Positions 1 to 12,160 of a DNA stretch of 64,000 nucleotides are shown piece by piece. Made by a program: the position numbers and the translations under genes. The stretch spans positions 9,238,805-9,302,804 of the forward strand of contig JBBMOA010000019.1 in assembly GCA_037954235.1 (NCBI GenBank), given 5' to 3'. The stretch is from Aulostomus chinensis (taxonomy: Eukaryota > Chordata > Actinopteri > Syngnathiformes > Aulostomidae). The first letter of the stretch is position 1; the number at the start of each line of letters is the position of its first letter. Below the pieces are notes generated by a model. The model was not told the origin of the DNA. It ran no database searches and saw only the letters and a program-made list of their open reading frames with translations.

Positions 1-3000
1 CATATTGCAAATGTGTGTTCTCCAACACCACGTAATGGACACAGGAAGTGATATTTGCACACACAGCAGATGCATTAGTCTGCTCCTTCACGCAAAAATC
101 CAAATATTATCAGGTTTCACCACGTTCTCGCTCTACAGAACTGCAACACGTGCAGGGGAATGAGTGCCTGCTCATCATTGCTTACAGCTTTTAATAGGGA
201 CTGAGCACCAAAAGTTTGCCTTGGCGGAGGTACACACTCTCTGAGAGGTTTCTAGTTTGACTTTGTAGAAGTACTTCTCCACCAGGAGAGGAGAGTACCT
301 GCTGAGCATGATCAAATACATCATTAGTTTCTACGCCTTGTGTGAAATGTCTACAAGGTCAGGCCGTCACCTAGTTTGATTTTCTCTAGATTTATGGAAA
401 TTTTGGACACATACACATTAAGAAAATAGTTTCCTAAGTGAATATTTATCCTGCCACAGCCCCCTACCCCTAAAACATGTTTATTTCCATCAAAAGGTAT
501 TTATTTTTCTTCTTTTCCATTCCTCTCTCTCTTTGTTAAAACCATATATTTGAATTTGAAGCCTGAGTATGGAGAGCCGGACTGAGCATCTGTGAGGCAT
601 TTGTGGAGGGAAAGAGAGAAGGAGCAACCGAGAAGAAACTAGCATGAGTTTTCCAAGCACCATCCCATGGTTTACTGGAATGCTGGTGAGCGCCTGGTGT
701 GTGAGGTAATGTCCTGTCACCCAGTCCCACCCATACCCACTGAAGTTCACCGTCTCATTGGTCCACAACTAATGATGGTGATGTTCATGGCCTAGTGAGA
801 ATGGGGCTGTTAAAGTTAGTGAGTGAGCGCAATTACGCCGTTTACCTATCCCCGTCTCATCAGGGCAGACATGACTGGGTGGTAGGCAGCGCAGACCGCA
901 ATCTAATGTATAAGGATTGGTGGGCATTGAATGCCAAGAAGTTGAAAACAGATGGGAGAGGAGTAAATGTCCCTCAGTCAGTGGCCCCCTATGCTCAATA
1001 AAAGCAGAGGCCAAAACCGTGCATATTAACAGCCTGAAAATGTTACTGGAGGGTCATCAGTGCCATGAAAAAAATACACCTACCACACTGAGGCTTCCAC
1101 ATGGCAGAACCACAATAATAATTGAAACAGGAAAAGTAAAAGGGAAAAAGGAACGCCATCCCAGAGTTTTCTTTTTAATGTTACCACACGCTTATGTCAC
1201 TGGCGCTGTGCCTGACGAGGTCTGTGTGGTTTGGGGGGGGAATGTTGGTGAGAGAGACAGTGCCAGAGGAGCTGGCTTTCTTGTACTACTAAAAGCAGCA
1301 GCTCAGCTACTGTAGGAACTTTTTTTTGTGGGTTTTTGTTTTTGTCGGATGTGTGAATATGCGCTCTGTATGTATCCCCCACTTAAGTACACATACATCT
1401 ACCGCTGGTATTTTTGGATACTGCAGGACAAAACTTGGCCACTTATTACCTTCACCAATGAAGTTATTCATTTCTTTTTTTATTGTTTGTTTGTTTGTTT
1501 GTCAGGATGCAAAAACTGCCAGGATAACACACAGACCAAGGAAGAAGCCATTAAATTTAGGGACAAAATCAAGACTGAGGGGAAAAAATACAAGATTTTA
1601 TTTTATTTTTTTGCAAACAATGCAAGATAAAGTACTGACGGGGCATTTTTCATCAGGCACGAGTTAAGGCACCTGCCAGTAAACGTCTACCTGTGTGTGA
1701 TGGTTTCCTCACTTCAGTACTGCTGCTTTAGTAATGGCTTCGTTAGTGTGATAATTTCTAAATGATTACCTTCATTTCAAGATGACTATTTGCTCATCCT
1801 AAGGTAGTGCTGCTCAGCACGCCCAAGAAAGGGCCGCGGTGGAATACTCAAGGCCATCTCTATAGAATTCTATACAACATGTGATAATGCATGATACGGT
1901 GCACCATCTGGGGGAGGAGGAGGTGTAACGAGCGACTCTTTCGTGTTGCACGGCGGAGGTGAGGCTTGCTCGTGTTCTATTCTGATAGAACATCAACATA
2001 AATAAAGTTTTAATGAAGTGTTCAGGACTACCGTGGATTATGACAACACAACCTTCAGACCCAGCAGGAAATGGTTTGTAACCAGAAACTGACGCATTCT
2101 TTGGCTGACGCACATCGGTTTAGTGTTACTGAAAGGGAGGTGTCTATTCCGAGACTTAAGTATGGCTGAGACACCGCAGGTGGAAAGATTTCATACGTAT
2201 TCCCAAAAAGTGTTAAATAAACACGGGCTGCTGCATTCTGCACAATATCGAATATTAACTGATGACAGCTACTTATTGATCATTTTAAACACACTAAACG
2301 GGAAAATTTGGGTTTTTTTTTTTTTTTTTTGGTTTGCACATTGCCCACAATTCAGCTGACCTTCAAGGTTTTACTGGGCTGTTTCTTTATGTGAACTGAG
2401 GATTGTCCAATTAGGAACAAATGAACATACTAAGGTGGGTAAAGAAAGATTTTACGGTCTATGTATGTTTCAGAAATCTCCTGAATTTGGGAAAAGAGGA
2501 AAATGTAGCATGCATGTGCACCATGGGACTACGGATACCCCGAGGTATACGATTGTTTCAGTTGCATAAAGAAGAATGGACTGTCCCCTTGTTAATACAA
2601 AATTGTTTCTTTCAATATACCTCACCTATCCCCATCCTTGGCCTCTGACGCATTACTCACCTAAAGATGGGTTATTTAATCCCAGACCTCATACACGTGT
2701 GTTTGTTTTACATCTCAAGATGGATGAACTTCATATATAAACAATTTCTTGCAGCGTGAGAGAACTAAAATGTTATCCCTTCTGTTGCTTATGTATAATT
2801 AAGGGGAGTGTTCTCCAGGGGTGCCCAGGGGTTGCGTCAGAGATTGCCTGGGCAGCAACCCTCTCTAGAGAAATCACCTGGTTTACTGTTTGATCTTTAA
2901 GTTTGAATGCACACGCATGCTCCTTCGCTAACACACGAACATGAAGGCAAAAAGTGGGCACACACACACGAACACAAATAAATGCAAATGGGCACAACAT

Positions 3001-3383
3001 ACACATACACAGGTTAGTTGCTAGGGCCAGTTCTGCAATTCAATCCCCCCGGAGCAAGTTGAGCAACTCACCATATTCCATGGTGTGGTAGTGGGGGAAC
3101 ATTATGTTCTTCTCCACAAAGACAGCAGTAGTACATTTCAGTCCCCAATGGACCTGCCCTATAATCCTGCAAGGAGTCGGCTGTGTGTGTGTGTGTGTGT
3201 GTGTGTGATAGTGTACCTTGTGTATGAGCTTAAATAAGCGGAAGCTACCTTCCTCTTACAGGTAACCTCATATGAGAAGTTCTTTCTGTTGAGGGTCTAA
3301 CAAAGAGAAAGGTTTACAAATAAAACGAACACAACTTTTAAATCTGACTGGAATATTATATCACGGGTTCAGCTTTTTTTTTT

Positions 3384-3418
<35 letters not shown>

Positions 3419-4249
3419 ATCATTAATGCGTCTGAACTTTATTAACTTCATACCTTCTCTGGTATCCATATGGTATTTTGATTGGATCACACTGCTCATT
3501 TGAGGACATTTTAAGATGGCCAACCAAAACGGTTTTGAATTATTTTCCATTTCCAAAACAGTTTTTATTCAATGATGTATTTTCGTTTGAATGCAATAAG
3601 TCTGTCAGTTAAACTAATTTAAATTACAACCACTAACCATCTGTCAATGGGTCTGACTCCTTACATTACTTTATACTCAGCAGACCTAATGTATCTTTGC
3701 TGTTTCTCATACTTCCTTGGCTGCTGCGTGGTCTCTCTTTTTTCTTTTTCATTTACAGATCTCAGCTTCCCTTCCATATATTTTTTTTCCATAACATCTA
3801 AATCCAAGGCAATAGTCCTGCTCTACTAATTGTAATACCGTTCTACTTTAACTGTGTACATAACTCAACAATTGGCTACTGGGATTTGCTTTGATCAAAA
3901 AAAAATGAATGTATTCCATTCTTACAAAGTTTCAGCACATATTTACATTTTGTAAGGTGGACTGCAGGTTACTAGGCCACACTGTACAAAAGGTCGGTTT
4001 GTTTTTACAGCTCTATCCACCATTTACTCTTTGCTGAACCCTCCCTGGTTGAAATGCTGGGGCAGTCCTCATCTTTGGCCCTGCTGCGGTGCATGAAAGT
4101 TTAGACGTTAAGGAAGGAGAACTTGGCTTTACTGCACAAATGCTGCATTTGAGATGGTGCGCCGTGTCAAACATGGATAAATGAGCGTGTTTCTTTATCA
4201 GTTTGTTTCACAGTAGGAATACAGTTTGTTTTTGTTGTTGGGTACACAA

Positions 4250-4420
4250 ATACACTCATTTACTTAAGTCACTTTCGGGGGTATTTACATAGACTTACAC
4301 CCATTTCCTGGAGGCTCACCCCTACCTGCCTAAAACTAACCCTAACCACCGACCCACAAATCAGCAATCGGGGACACGTAGAGCTTTTGTCTCTGATTGC
4401 ACAAGACATCTCCAAATAAC
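4250..4420 (+). repeat. Dispersed repeat with CCTAACC words, copy 1
   Basis: It contains AGTCACTTTCGGGGGTATTT, ACACCCATTTCCTGGAGGCT and ACTAACCCTAACCACC. The reverse complement of 53850-54010 carries the same order of words, so the two are copies of one fish repeat. Confidence 0.55.
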
Positions 4421-4461
4421 TGCTCTTAGGTCTGGGTTGTGTACCTAAAATTGGCTTAAGT

Positions 4462-4493
<32 letters not shown>

Positions 4494-5179
4494 GAGCACT
4501 TGAGATTTCGTGCAGACACACGATCTCTTTCTCCTCAAGTGCCTTCTTGTGCTGTTGTTGCCTTTCTTGCATCCGCAAAGATTCCTATCACTGCCCGCCT
4601 CGCTCCCACTCTGACACACAAGCACACATAGAATCAACGCCATCTTGAGACATCAAACACCACTGATACACAGGGCTTGTTTGCTAGATCTGAGGAAAAT
4701 GATGTACTATCCAACCCCCCCCCCCCAAAAAAAAACGACACATTGAGAACACAAAACACATACACTCCTTTCACACTGGACTAACATCTGGGTTTTGTCT
4801 TAAGTTGGAAATTGCAAAATCGGCATTTACTCTCAGGTCAAGTGACTCTGCAGTGGTCGTCAAAGTGTTGTGTGTTTTCTTGAGCAATTCAACGACATGT
4901 ATTTCATCCACAAACACTCTAAACAGGTCTGAAGCATTTCATTCTGGAAATTCATTTGTTGGACTTACATTTTGTCATGAATTCTTTTGTTTTGATCTTT
5001 GTGTTCGATGTTTTTCCCCAAAGTGTTCCTTATTTTGATCTTGATGATTTCGTAAGTTCCTGCTTTGTTTTTGAAGTGTAACTCCCACATGTCTTTATTT
5101 TGTGTTTTACTTCATGTCCTGTTTATTGTCTTCACCTGTGTCTCGTTAGCTAATCGCTCTTCGTCAGCCTCAGACATTT

Positions 5180-5506
5180 GCTGCATCCGAAATGCCATAC
5201 TAAAAACTATATACTCAAACAGTATACTTAAGTGTGACACAGTTTTGAGTTAATCTCAATGGTATGCATCATTTCAGATGTACTACACTTCCTGCTTCCT
5301 GCTGCTGAGTTGTTACCATGCACCGCATTGGCACATAACACTGCCGCATTGCATTGTGGGAAATTTCTGCTTGGCTGGTGTCCAACAATCCACACTAAGA
5401 CATTTCTCCGGACTAAGTATGGACAGGGCATACTATGGATAGGGCAAATATCACATACTGTTTTTGCATACTCAATAGGGTGGAAGTATGGAATTTCGGA
5501 CGCAGC
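5180..5506. mobile_element. Short inverted-repeat DNA element (MITE-like)
   Basis: The left end reads GCTGCATCCGAAATGCCATA at 5180. The right end (to 5506) is its imperfect reverse complement, about 20 of 22 bases matching. Both ends are followed inward by further ATACT words, and the centre has GCATTGCATTGTGGGAAA. The 327-bp length and absence of coding capacity fit a non-autonomous DNA transposon of fish. I could not define a clear target-site duplication. Confidence 0.65.
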
Positions 5507-6027
5507 GATTTTGTTTCTCGCCCGATCAGCTTCTCCCATAACCTTGTGTTCTCCCACCTGTTTCTCGCCGTGTCATTAGTTCAATTTGTATCATAGTTCA
5601 GTTACTCATGTCAGTCTTAGCTTCTCTTTGGTTATTCTGTTATGATTTGCTTTTGTTTTGGCTGTTGCCTGTGTGTATGTGTGTGAGTGTGTGCGTGTTT
5701 TCCAGTTTGTTTAGCAATTTAGCAAGAAGTTTTGTGGTTTTAATTGCCCCTAAAAAACTCAAGTTCATCAGTTCCTGACTGTTTCAGTTCATCTCTGGAT
5801 TTGTGTCCTGACACAATCTTCTCAAAAGGCAATTTTAGCAAGTTAAACTCCCCTATTGTTTTGTTTTGTTTTGTTTTTAATAAATTGTCACTCTAATTTT
5901 AAGAGGAAGTTTAAAGAAGATCTCCAGCCCAAATTTAAACCACAAAATCACCTACTAACAAGGCAAGAGAATGTGTTAGGAGAATGTGTTCTGTAATTTC
6001 ATAGAAGAGTTGGAGATGATCCCATGA

Positions 6028-6182
6028 GATCAAATCAGGTGTCGGACCAAGAGACAAAGCTGAGAGGAAAAAAGATGAAAGTCAGTACATTGCTGCTCCA
6101 TTTTTATTTATTTATTTTTTTTAGATTTATTTGTTTGAATAAATCTTTTCAAATAAGGAGCTACAGTATGTGGACCTGCTTC
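6028..6182. repeat. Hairpin repeat, copy 1
   Basis: It starts TCAAATCAGGTGTCGGACCA. The left arm AAGATGAAAGTCAGTACATT and the right arm ACAGTATGTGGACCTGCTTC pair imperfectly. The same unit recurs at 25208-25347. Confidence 0.5.
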
Positions 6183-7763
6183 TTTCTCCTGGCACTGCTG
6201 CAGACTCTGCATGTTCTATTGCTTGTTGTTGTTGTTGTTGATGTTTTTTCACTTTTCATCCACTGTATTTGCCCTTTGCAGTATGAGCTCTTCCAGGTTA
6301 TGCAATCATTGTTGAGCAGAAACAAATCCTGGAAGGACAATAATGATAAATGTATGCTAGAGGTTAACCTGATCAACCAACTTGAACAGAGACCTTCGCT
6401 GTCATGTAGGCTTTGTAATGGTATTGTCTCTGGAATGTGGTTAGCTGAGATCAAAGTGAAACTCTTAAGTCCCCAACAAGAAATGACAAGTGCCCCTCCC
6501 CCATATCTCCATTACTGATCCAGTCAAGCAGAAAAATGGTTTGTACATTTTGTGTACAGGGATTGGGTGGAATGACTGAAAATGAGTGTTTTAACCACGT
6601 CGTAAATGTAACCGTTCCACCCAACAGCTAGTCCAATGGCAGCTTAAATCCCTGGCAGAGTCACCCTTAATCTCATTTATGCGTGGTCACTCAATGCTCT
6701 CGACAGTTGTTTCTGTTGTTTCTAGAGAAGAGATACCATGTTGCAACATGGCACGCACTCATAGCTGCAGCGTGGTTCCACTTAATCACTGACATCACGA
6801 AGAGGGAGTGAGGCATTGGCAAATTGATCAAACAGGGTGATTAATTAATGTTTTCCAACTTGTGGATTCTGGCAAGGAAAGTTTTTTTTTTTCCCCCCAC
6901 TCATGAATTGTCATATAAATCAGAGTATGTAAATGTCTACATCTGAGAAGATGAAGGACTTATGAGTTCTTGTAACTAACCGATTTTGTAACTGCAAAAT
7001 AAATCAGCGACAAACAAACTTGTGCAAAGGTGACAGTCAAGAACATTAAAAAAAAGAGTTCGCAGAATCTTTCTGTAGGCCAGTTCACAAAAAGACAACA
7101 ATCTGATGCTCCTCATGAACACATCTATATCCTTCCACACTTCCCAAGGGAATTTCTCATCTATTACTTGCATAGGTAATATGTTCATAATCTTTTTTCA
7201 GTTCAAATAAAATAAAAAGTCCACAGCAGGCAAATTCAGCATTTTCAACTGGTAAATCCAGAAACAGAGCTTTGCCGACACCATTTCTCAACCGTCAACA
7301 TATTGATGACACTCATCATAAAGTTGCCAAGAAGTTTACTACCCCAACAGGTTTCTGAATCCTTGTCAAGGGAAATATGTGGGTGTGTGTCAGCAAAATG
7401 CTTCCAGCGAACTAAATCGCTCTGACAAGTTAGATTAAAATCTTGACAAAGATCATAGATCAACTTGTCAAAGTCCCCCGAGGAAATCAAAACACTTTAT
7501 GTACACAATTCCCCTAAAAAAAACGGAGACAACTAAAAGGAAGTACACTACATACAATCCAGATGCCAGAGGACATTACTGAAAGCTCCTGAAAACAGGT
7601 AATATTTGTTTTTCTTCTGATTAGCTATTATAGTGTTTTATGGATGTTTTCTAAAGTGACCACATTTAAACAGAGTCCACAGACAAGCTCACTGCTGAGG
7701 GCACGTATTCTTATTTTTGTATTTTGGGGGACATATCCAAGTCTGCACAATTGTGAGCCTGTA

Positions 7764-7764
<1 letters not shown>

Positions 7765-7819
<55 letters not shown>
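7765..7819 (+). repeat. (GT)n microsatellite
   Basis: About 25 GT units. Shorter (GT)n tracts lie near 3182-3208 and 3386-3417, and a (CA)n tract near 4462-4493. Confidence 0.95.
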
Positions 7820-7820
<1 letters not shown>

Positions 7821-8299
7821 ATACGTGCATGTGGGTTTTTTATGTGCGAATGCTTGAAACTGCAAGGACAGTGTAATCAAAGTTCATTTGGAGTTGAAGA
7901 GATGCTATTTGATGCTGCTGTCGTGCATGAAGCTAGAGTGGAAAAATAAATGTCAGTGATTACATCAACATGTACTGATGCCGGTGAAGGGCTTTGAGGA
8001 CACAGGGTCGTTTTTCTTTCTTTCTTTTTTTTTAAAAATGTACCTACATGTGTACTTTGCTGAAAAGATGAGAGAGTGAGAGAACATAAGACAAAATGAA
8101 ATGCAGAGATGAGAGGCAGATAAAGATATTGAAAAGATGGTTCACCTGCCAGTTTTCCAAAAGTGTGCATACATTTGTGCATCAGTGTACCTTGTAACAA
8201 AGTGGTCTCATCACATGACCCTTATTCTCCTCAGTTAAAGTGTTTTCTGTATAAATGTTATGTAATTCGTGGAAGAAAACCTTGCCACATGGGCATTTT

Positions 8300-8830
8300 C
8301 CTCTCGTACCTATGCAATGGGGAGATGAGACCAGCTAGCCGCTTCTTAGCATAGCGCTATGAACGGTAGTAAGAGGGAAATCCTTCATCCTCTCATTTAG
8401 ATTCAGATTTAGATAGTTGATGTCGCTTTTCTAGTCATCAGCATACTTTTTTTGTCTCCTTAAATTATAATGTACGGTGTCAAATCACTAATCCCAGTCA
8501 GAAACGTAGTTCCGGCTGTGTGTGATTCTTAAATTACAGTATCTCACAATTTTAAATTATGATTTTGTTGTGAGTGCTACACATAAGAGTTCTAATGATA
8601 TCGGCAAAGGCCGTTTCAGAGGGAATTTTATCTGGTGACTTTTGACGGAGCTACCCTACAGAGCGCATCCACAACCATTCATTGTAACCATCTCAGCTCC
8701 CTATTGCACACACACAGAGGAGAGACGGGTATCTATTTTCTTGCTTGACCCTGGGGACGGCAGCAAATAAGAGTATTTCCCCCAAAAATTAGTTTCTTTT
8801 GCTATGACCTAAGGAAGCAGACATTCAGGA
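8300..8830 (+). repeat. Dispersed repeat copy, partner of 40570-41160
   Basis: It shares an ordered set of diverged words with 40570-41160, ending in a TATTTCC segment. It is non-coding. Confidence 0.45.
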
Positions 8831-9352
8831 GTAAGTAATACCTTGTTATTTGTGATTACATCTTGGCCACTCTACCTCAGCCCATTAAAGTGATGAATAG
8901 GAAGTTTAAGGAGATAGTATATTTCAATGTGCCGTAGTTTTGAGTGGGGATTAATTAGGATCAAACCTAATGCACATCTACGTATACGAGGCTTTTGTGT
9001 GTAAATTAACGTATGCATCACCCTAATGTTTGGTACAATCAGTCTCTCTCTGCTTTGCAATGGAAAAAGATCAATGCTTCCACCACGTTTAGGTGGAATC
9101 AATGGCGTCTTGTCCCGCCTTCAAGAAGCATTACTTTAATGAGAGCAGCAAACTTCTGCATCCACCCAGAGAGAAAATCGAATAAAACGTCCGCATCTCT
9201 AAAATGTCAAACCAGCCAAATAGGTTGTCTTCCAAGTGTTAGGCCAAAAAAAAAAAAAAAGATGGCTTGTTATAATTGATATATGGACCAGTAAGCAGAG
9301 GAAGCGAAACATCAGAGTGCAGTCCTGTTTTAAAAAGCGTTGGTGACTTTAC

Positions 9353-9549
9353 CTTCGTGACTGCAGGGTATCCAGCAGCCACCTCACCGGAGCAGTAGGG
9401 TTTATCCTCATGGGACACTTCAACAGAGGACGCCCACTGGTCCAGGAAGCCACTGGGGGTGTAGAGGCCACAGTCCCTGACACCCGTCTCTCGCTCAAAG
9501 TCCTCACAAATACCATCTCCATCATAGTAGTAACACATGCTCGGCTCCT
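9353..9549 (-). CDS. pappa: pappa exon 10 (last exon seen in the window)
   Basis: This exon encodes residues 992-1057. The acceptor is CCTACAG|AGGAGCC. The peptide reads EEPSMCYYYDGDGICEDFE, then GVRDCGLYTPSGFLDQWAS and VSHEDKPYCSGEVAAGYPAV. The DGDG-C-E-FE and DCG-YTP-GFLDQWAS patterns are pappalysin-specific. The donor ACGAAG|GTAAAG ends in phase 0, so exon 11 should begin with a full codon. No continuation was recognised in the 9.35 kb to the left. Confidence 0.94.
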
Positions 9550-11413
9550 CTGTAGGTGAAAAGTGGACAATAAAACCTGTCATTTCGACTCCATCATAAT
9601 AAATATATCTGTGCTAGGCCTGTGGAGTAAAAAGGTGAGGATTAATTAAACCGTTTCCATTCTATTATCGAGTGAATTATAATCAATGTTTGGAAATGTT
9701 TAACAAGAAGAAAGATGAATCAGTGTTTCAATCAACTGGTTTAGTGAGAAACTGTATCGAAATATAAATTTATGTCCCACATAAAACATATTGCAAAATC
9801 CACATTTATATTGCAATCCACCATCTTAGGTGCACCTTTATTTTGAAACTCCCAGGGCATGCCCATTTTACAGTTTCTGCAGCTTCGCAGTCGGCTTTAT
9901 TTATTTTAATTTTTCAAATGCTCACTGGTAAATGGACTCTATTTATGTAACACTTCATCTACCTCAGCAGTACAAAACCAGTCATAATGGAGCAGAGATC
10001 ATTTTAGCCAAATGAGTGATTTTTTTTTTTTTAATTTTATTTTATTTTGCCAATTCCATCAAACTTTCACTTCAAAACACAATAGTGGAAACACAACTAT
10101 CAAAACCGGTTGCTCCTCCAGAGCCGTACAAGTTTGACATATGTCTAAACTTTTACGGCTCCCTCTGCTTATTTCATCCTTTTTTTATAGGACAGGCCCT
10201 CTGACCCCTTTGGGGACATACTTTTGAACCTTATCTTGACTAATTTGGAAGTTTAACAGGCAGAAAGTGGGTGCAGAGCGAGGAGAAGTGAGGGATAAAT
10301 TCATAAGCATATGAGGATGAGAAGACTTGAAAGAAAGAAACAAAAGGAAAGAATTAAAGAAGGAGAGTGACAACAGGAGAGTGGGAGAGGGTAAGGGAGG
10401 AACCAGACAAAGTCAAGAGGTAAGGAAAGATACAGCAGTAATTTTTCCAGACATCCCACCCGGAGTTAAGGTCTGGGACTGGAAGCTTATGGGCTGGATG
10501 AGAGGGGAGCAAAGCAGGGAGGTTGCATGGGCCTCATTGCTCTCAGCTAAAGCAGTGTCAGCCGGTGGGGTTCCTGTTAGGGGGAAAGGCGGCATTCTGT
10601 GCCAAGTTGGCCAGGGCCTCCTCCTCGAAATTCCAGCCCTCCCCAGCACAGCCAAAAAACTAAAGTCAGTTCTGTACTCTGGCAATGGTGAAACGAGGGG
10701 CTACTGAGGGGGCATACAGAATCCGCCCCCGCCACTCACTCAGCGGGAACAGAGGCGAGGAAGAAGGGAAGCAGAGGGAGACAAGAGGAAGCTCAAACAG
10801 TGGCGCATGAAAGCTGCAGGAGTAATAGGTAGAGTGTGAGCTGAAGAGGGAGGGAAAGGAAGAGGAGAATTGCTATTTGAATTTGGGCAGAGATGGAACT
10901 AACAGATAAGTGAAAATGTGGAAAGGTCATTGGGTGCAGGAGCAACAGCCCTAGAGTTGGAGAAAGAGTGATGAGGTGAACAAATATGGACAGGGAGAAG
11001 AAAATTACAGAGGCTTTTTGAAAAAAAATGTTTTGTTTTTTTTACCAAGACAACACGGCAAGCTACATTTAACAACATTTAATATCAGATCTTGTGTTTT
11101 TTCTGCCCCTGTGTTTTTTATTATAGCACTGAGAACCCTAGACTTATACTGGTGTTGTAATGCCAGGTGGGATTATGCAAAACGAATTTGATCATTCCTT
11201 TAAAAGCAGATAGAATTCAGGTTATTCTTGTGAATAGCCTATAAAACCTCATCCAGACTGGTCCTGTTGGTGTCAATTCTCCACCCAACTCTTTTATATC
11301 CAACACACTGACAAAGAGGCACTCTCTCACACATACAGACAGATGGACAGAAGGTCCCGTCATTATAGTGTCCGATTTCTGCGCAAAATTACAGCTATAT
11401 CACACAGTGTAGG

Positions 11414-11445
<32 letters not shown>

Positions 11446-12068
11446 GCACATGCACGCACGCACACACACAAACACACACTCAAGTGCTGCAGTTGGTGGA
11501 AAAACAGCACAGCCAATGCATTCATCCGGCAATCTGACAGGGATTAAGTGGCCACTTCACAGAGGCTCACACATGTGTGTGCATGCATGCATGTACTGTA
11601 CATGCAGAAACACACACACTATCACAACGGGGGGTAAAATGACTGTCAGACAGCAGGAGAGCAGCACAGGAAACCATCCATCTATTCATAAAACAAAGCA
11701 GCGTAGGAGATGCCAGTCACTCAACTATGTAAAATAAGATGACTCACCCTTTCAAAGCGTAATGATTTCCAGATTTTTTAAGGAAGGTCAAAACGATTAT
11801 GATATCTAATAGCCTTTTTATTCTTTTGAGAAAACATTAAGTACTTTGGTACAAGGCTGTATCAAAACCACATCCTTCTACCACTTGGCAATTGCAAAGA
11901 TCTTAATAAATCAGGGGATAAATACCTTGATCAAAGTGCTCTTGGGCTGACTTTCTATGAACTCAATTTGATTTCCAGTATTTTCCTGAACCAAAATGTA
12001 GAGAATTAAGCCTCTACCTGCAACAAAGCCTCGTTTAACCTCAAGGCACCTGGTTGCATTTGACTTAC
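9550..12068. other. pappa intron 9 with a purine-rich, GC-rich block
   Basis: About 10260-10990 is strongly purine-rich on the plus strand, so pyrimidine-rich in the sense of pappa transcription. It surrounds a GC-richer core at 10440-10730. A (CA)n/(CGCA)n tract lies at 11413-11479. Nothing else stands out. Confidence 0.6.
11413..11479 (+). repeat. (CA)n/(CGCA) compound microsatellite
   Basis: An alternating CA tract with TATA and CGCA interruptions, in intron 9. Confidence 0.95.
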
Positions 12069-12160
12069 CAACACAGTTGAAGAATGGCTCTTTCTTGCAC
12101 TGACTGGAGCAGCCGTCCCCGTTCATGGTGTTCATATCATCACAGTCCTCTCCTTTGGAA
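12069..12160 (-). CDS. pappa: pappa exon 9: Cys-rich CGDG module
   Basis: This exon encodes residues 961-992. The acceptor is CTATTTTAG|TTCC. The peptide SKGEDCDDMNTMNGDGCSSQ continues CKKEPFFNCV and completes the CGDG...GE-CDD-N-NGDGC module begun in exon 8. This is the DUF4215-like Cys-rich repeat known in pappalysins and in many bacterial and protist surface proteins. The donor is GTTG|GTAAGT and the phase 1. Confidence 0.94.

Larger units (their letters stand above)
1..9352. other. pappa intron 10 (left part), repeat-rich, no exon recognised
   Basis: Exon 10 ends in phase 0 at 9353, so this is intron 10 or holds exons I could not recognise. I looked on the minus strand for the expected continuation (the Cys and Trp-Tyr-Pro-Cys patterns and the CCP modules) and found none. 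It contains (GT)n tracts near 3182, 3386 and 7765, a terminal-inverted-repeat element at 5180-5506, a hairpin repeat at 6028-6182, and fragments of dispersed repeats near 222, 1447, 4250 and 8300-8830. The rest is AT-rich with no clear signal. Confidence 0.7.

Noticed and set aside
5228..5579. Overlapping ORFs of about 106-109 codons on both strands
   Set aside because: They lie in the inverted-repeat element at 5180-5506 and show no transposase features.
6024..6518. A 164-codon plus-strand ORF, the longest non-pappa frame outside exon 2
   Set aside because: Its first part is the hairpin repeat and a T-rich run that gives a Phe/Leu/Val-rich pseudo-membrane segment. The rest has no recognisable domain.
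7245..7490. Minus-strand ORF starting MISSGDFDKLIYDLCQDFNL
   Set aside because: Considered as exon 11 or a transposase piece. It lacks pappalysin Cys patterns and DDE or RT motifs, and no splice sites fit phase 0.
10327..10707. A 126-codon plus-strand ORF in intron 9
   Set aside because: It runs through purine-rich low-complexity sequence and is open on both strands. No domain is recognised.
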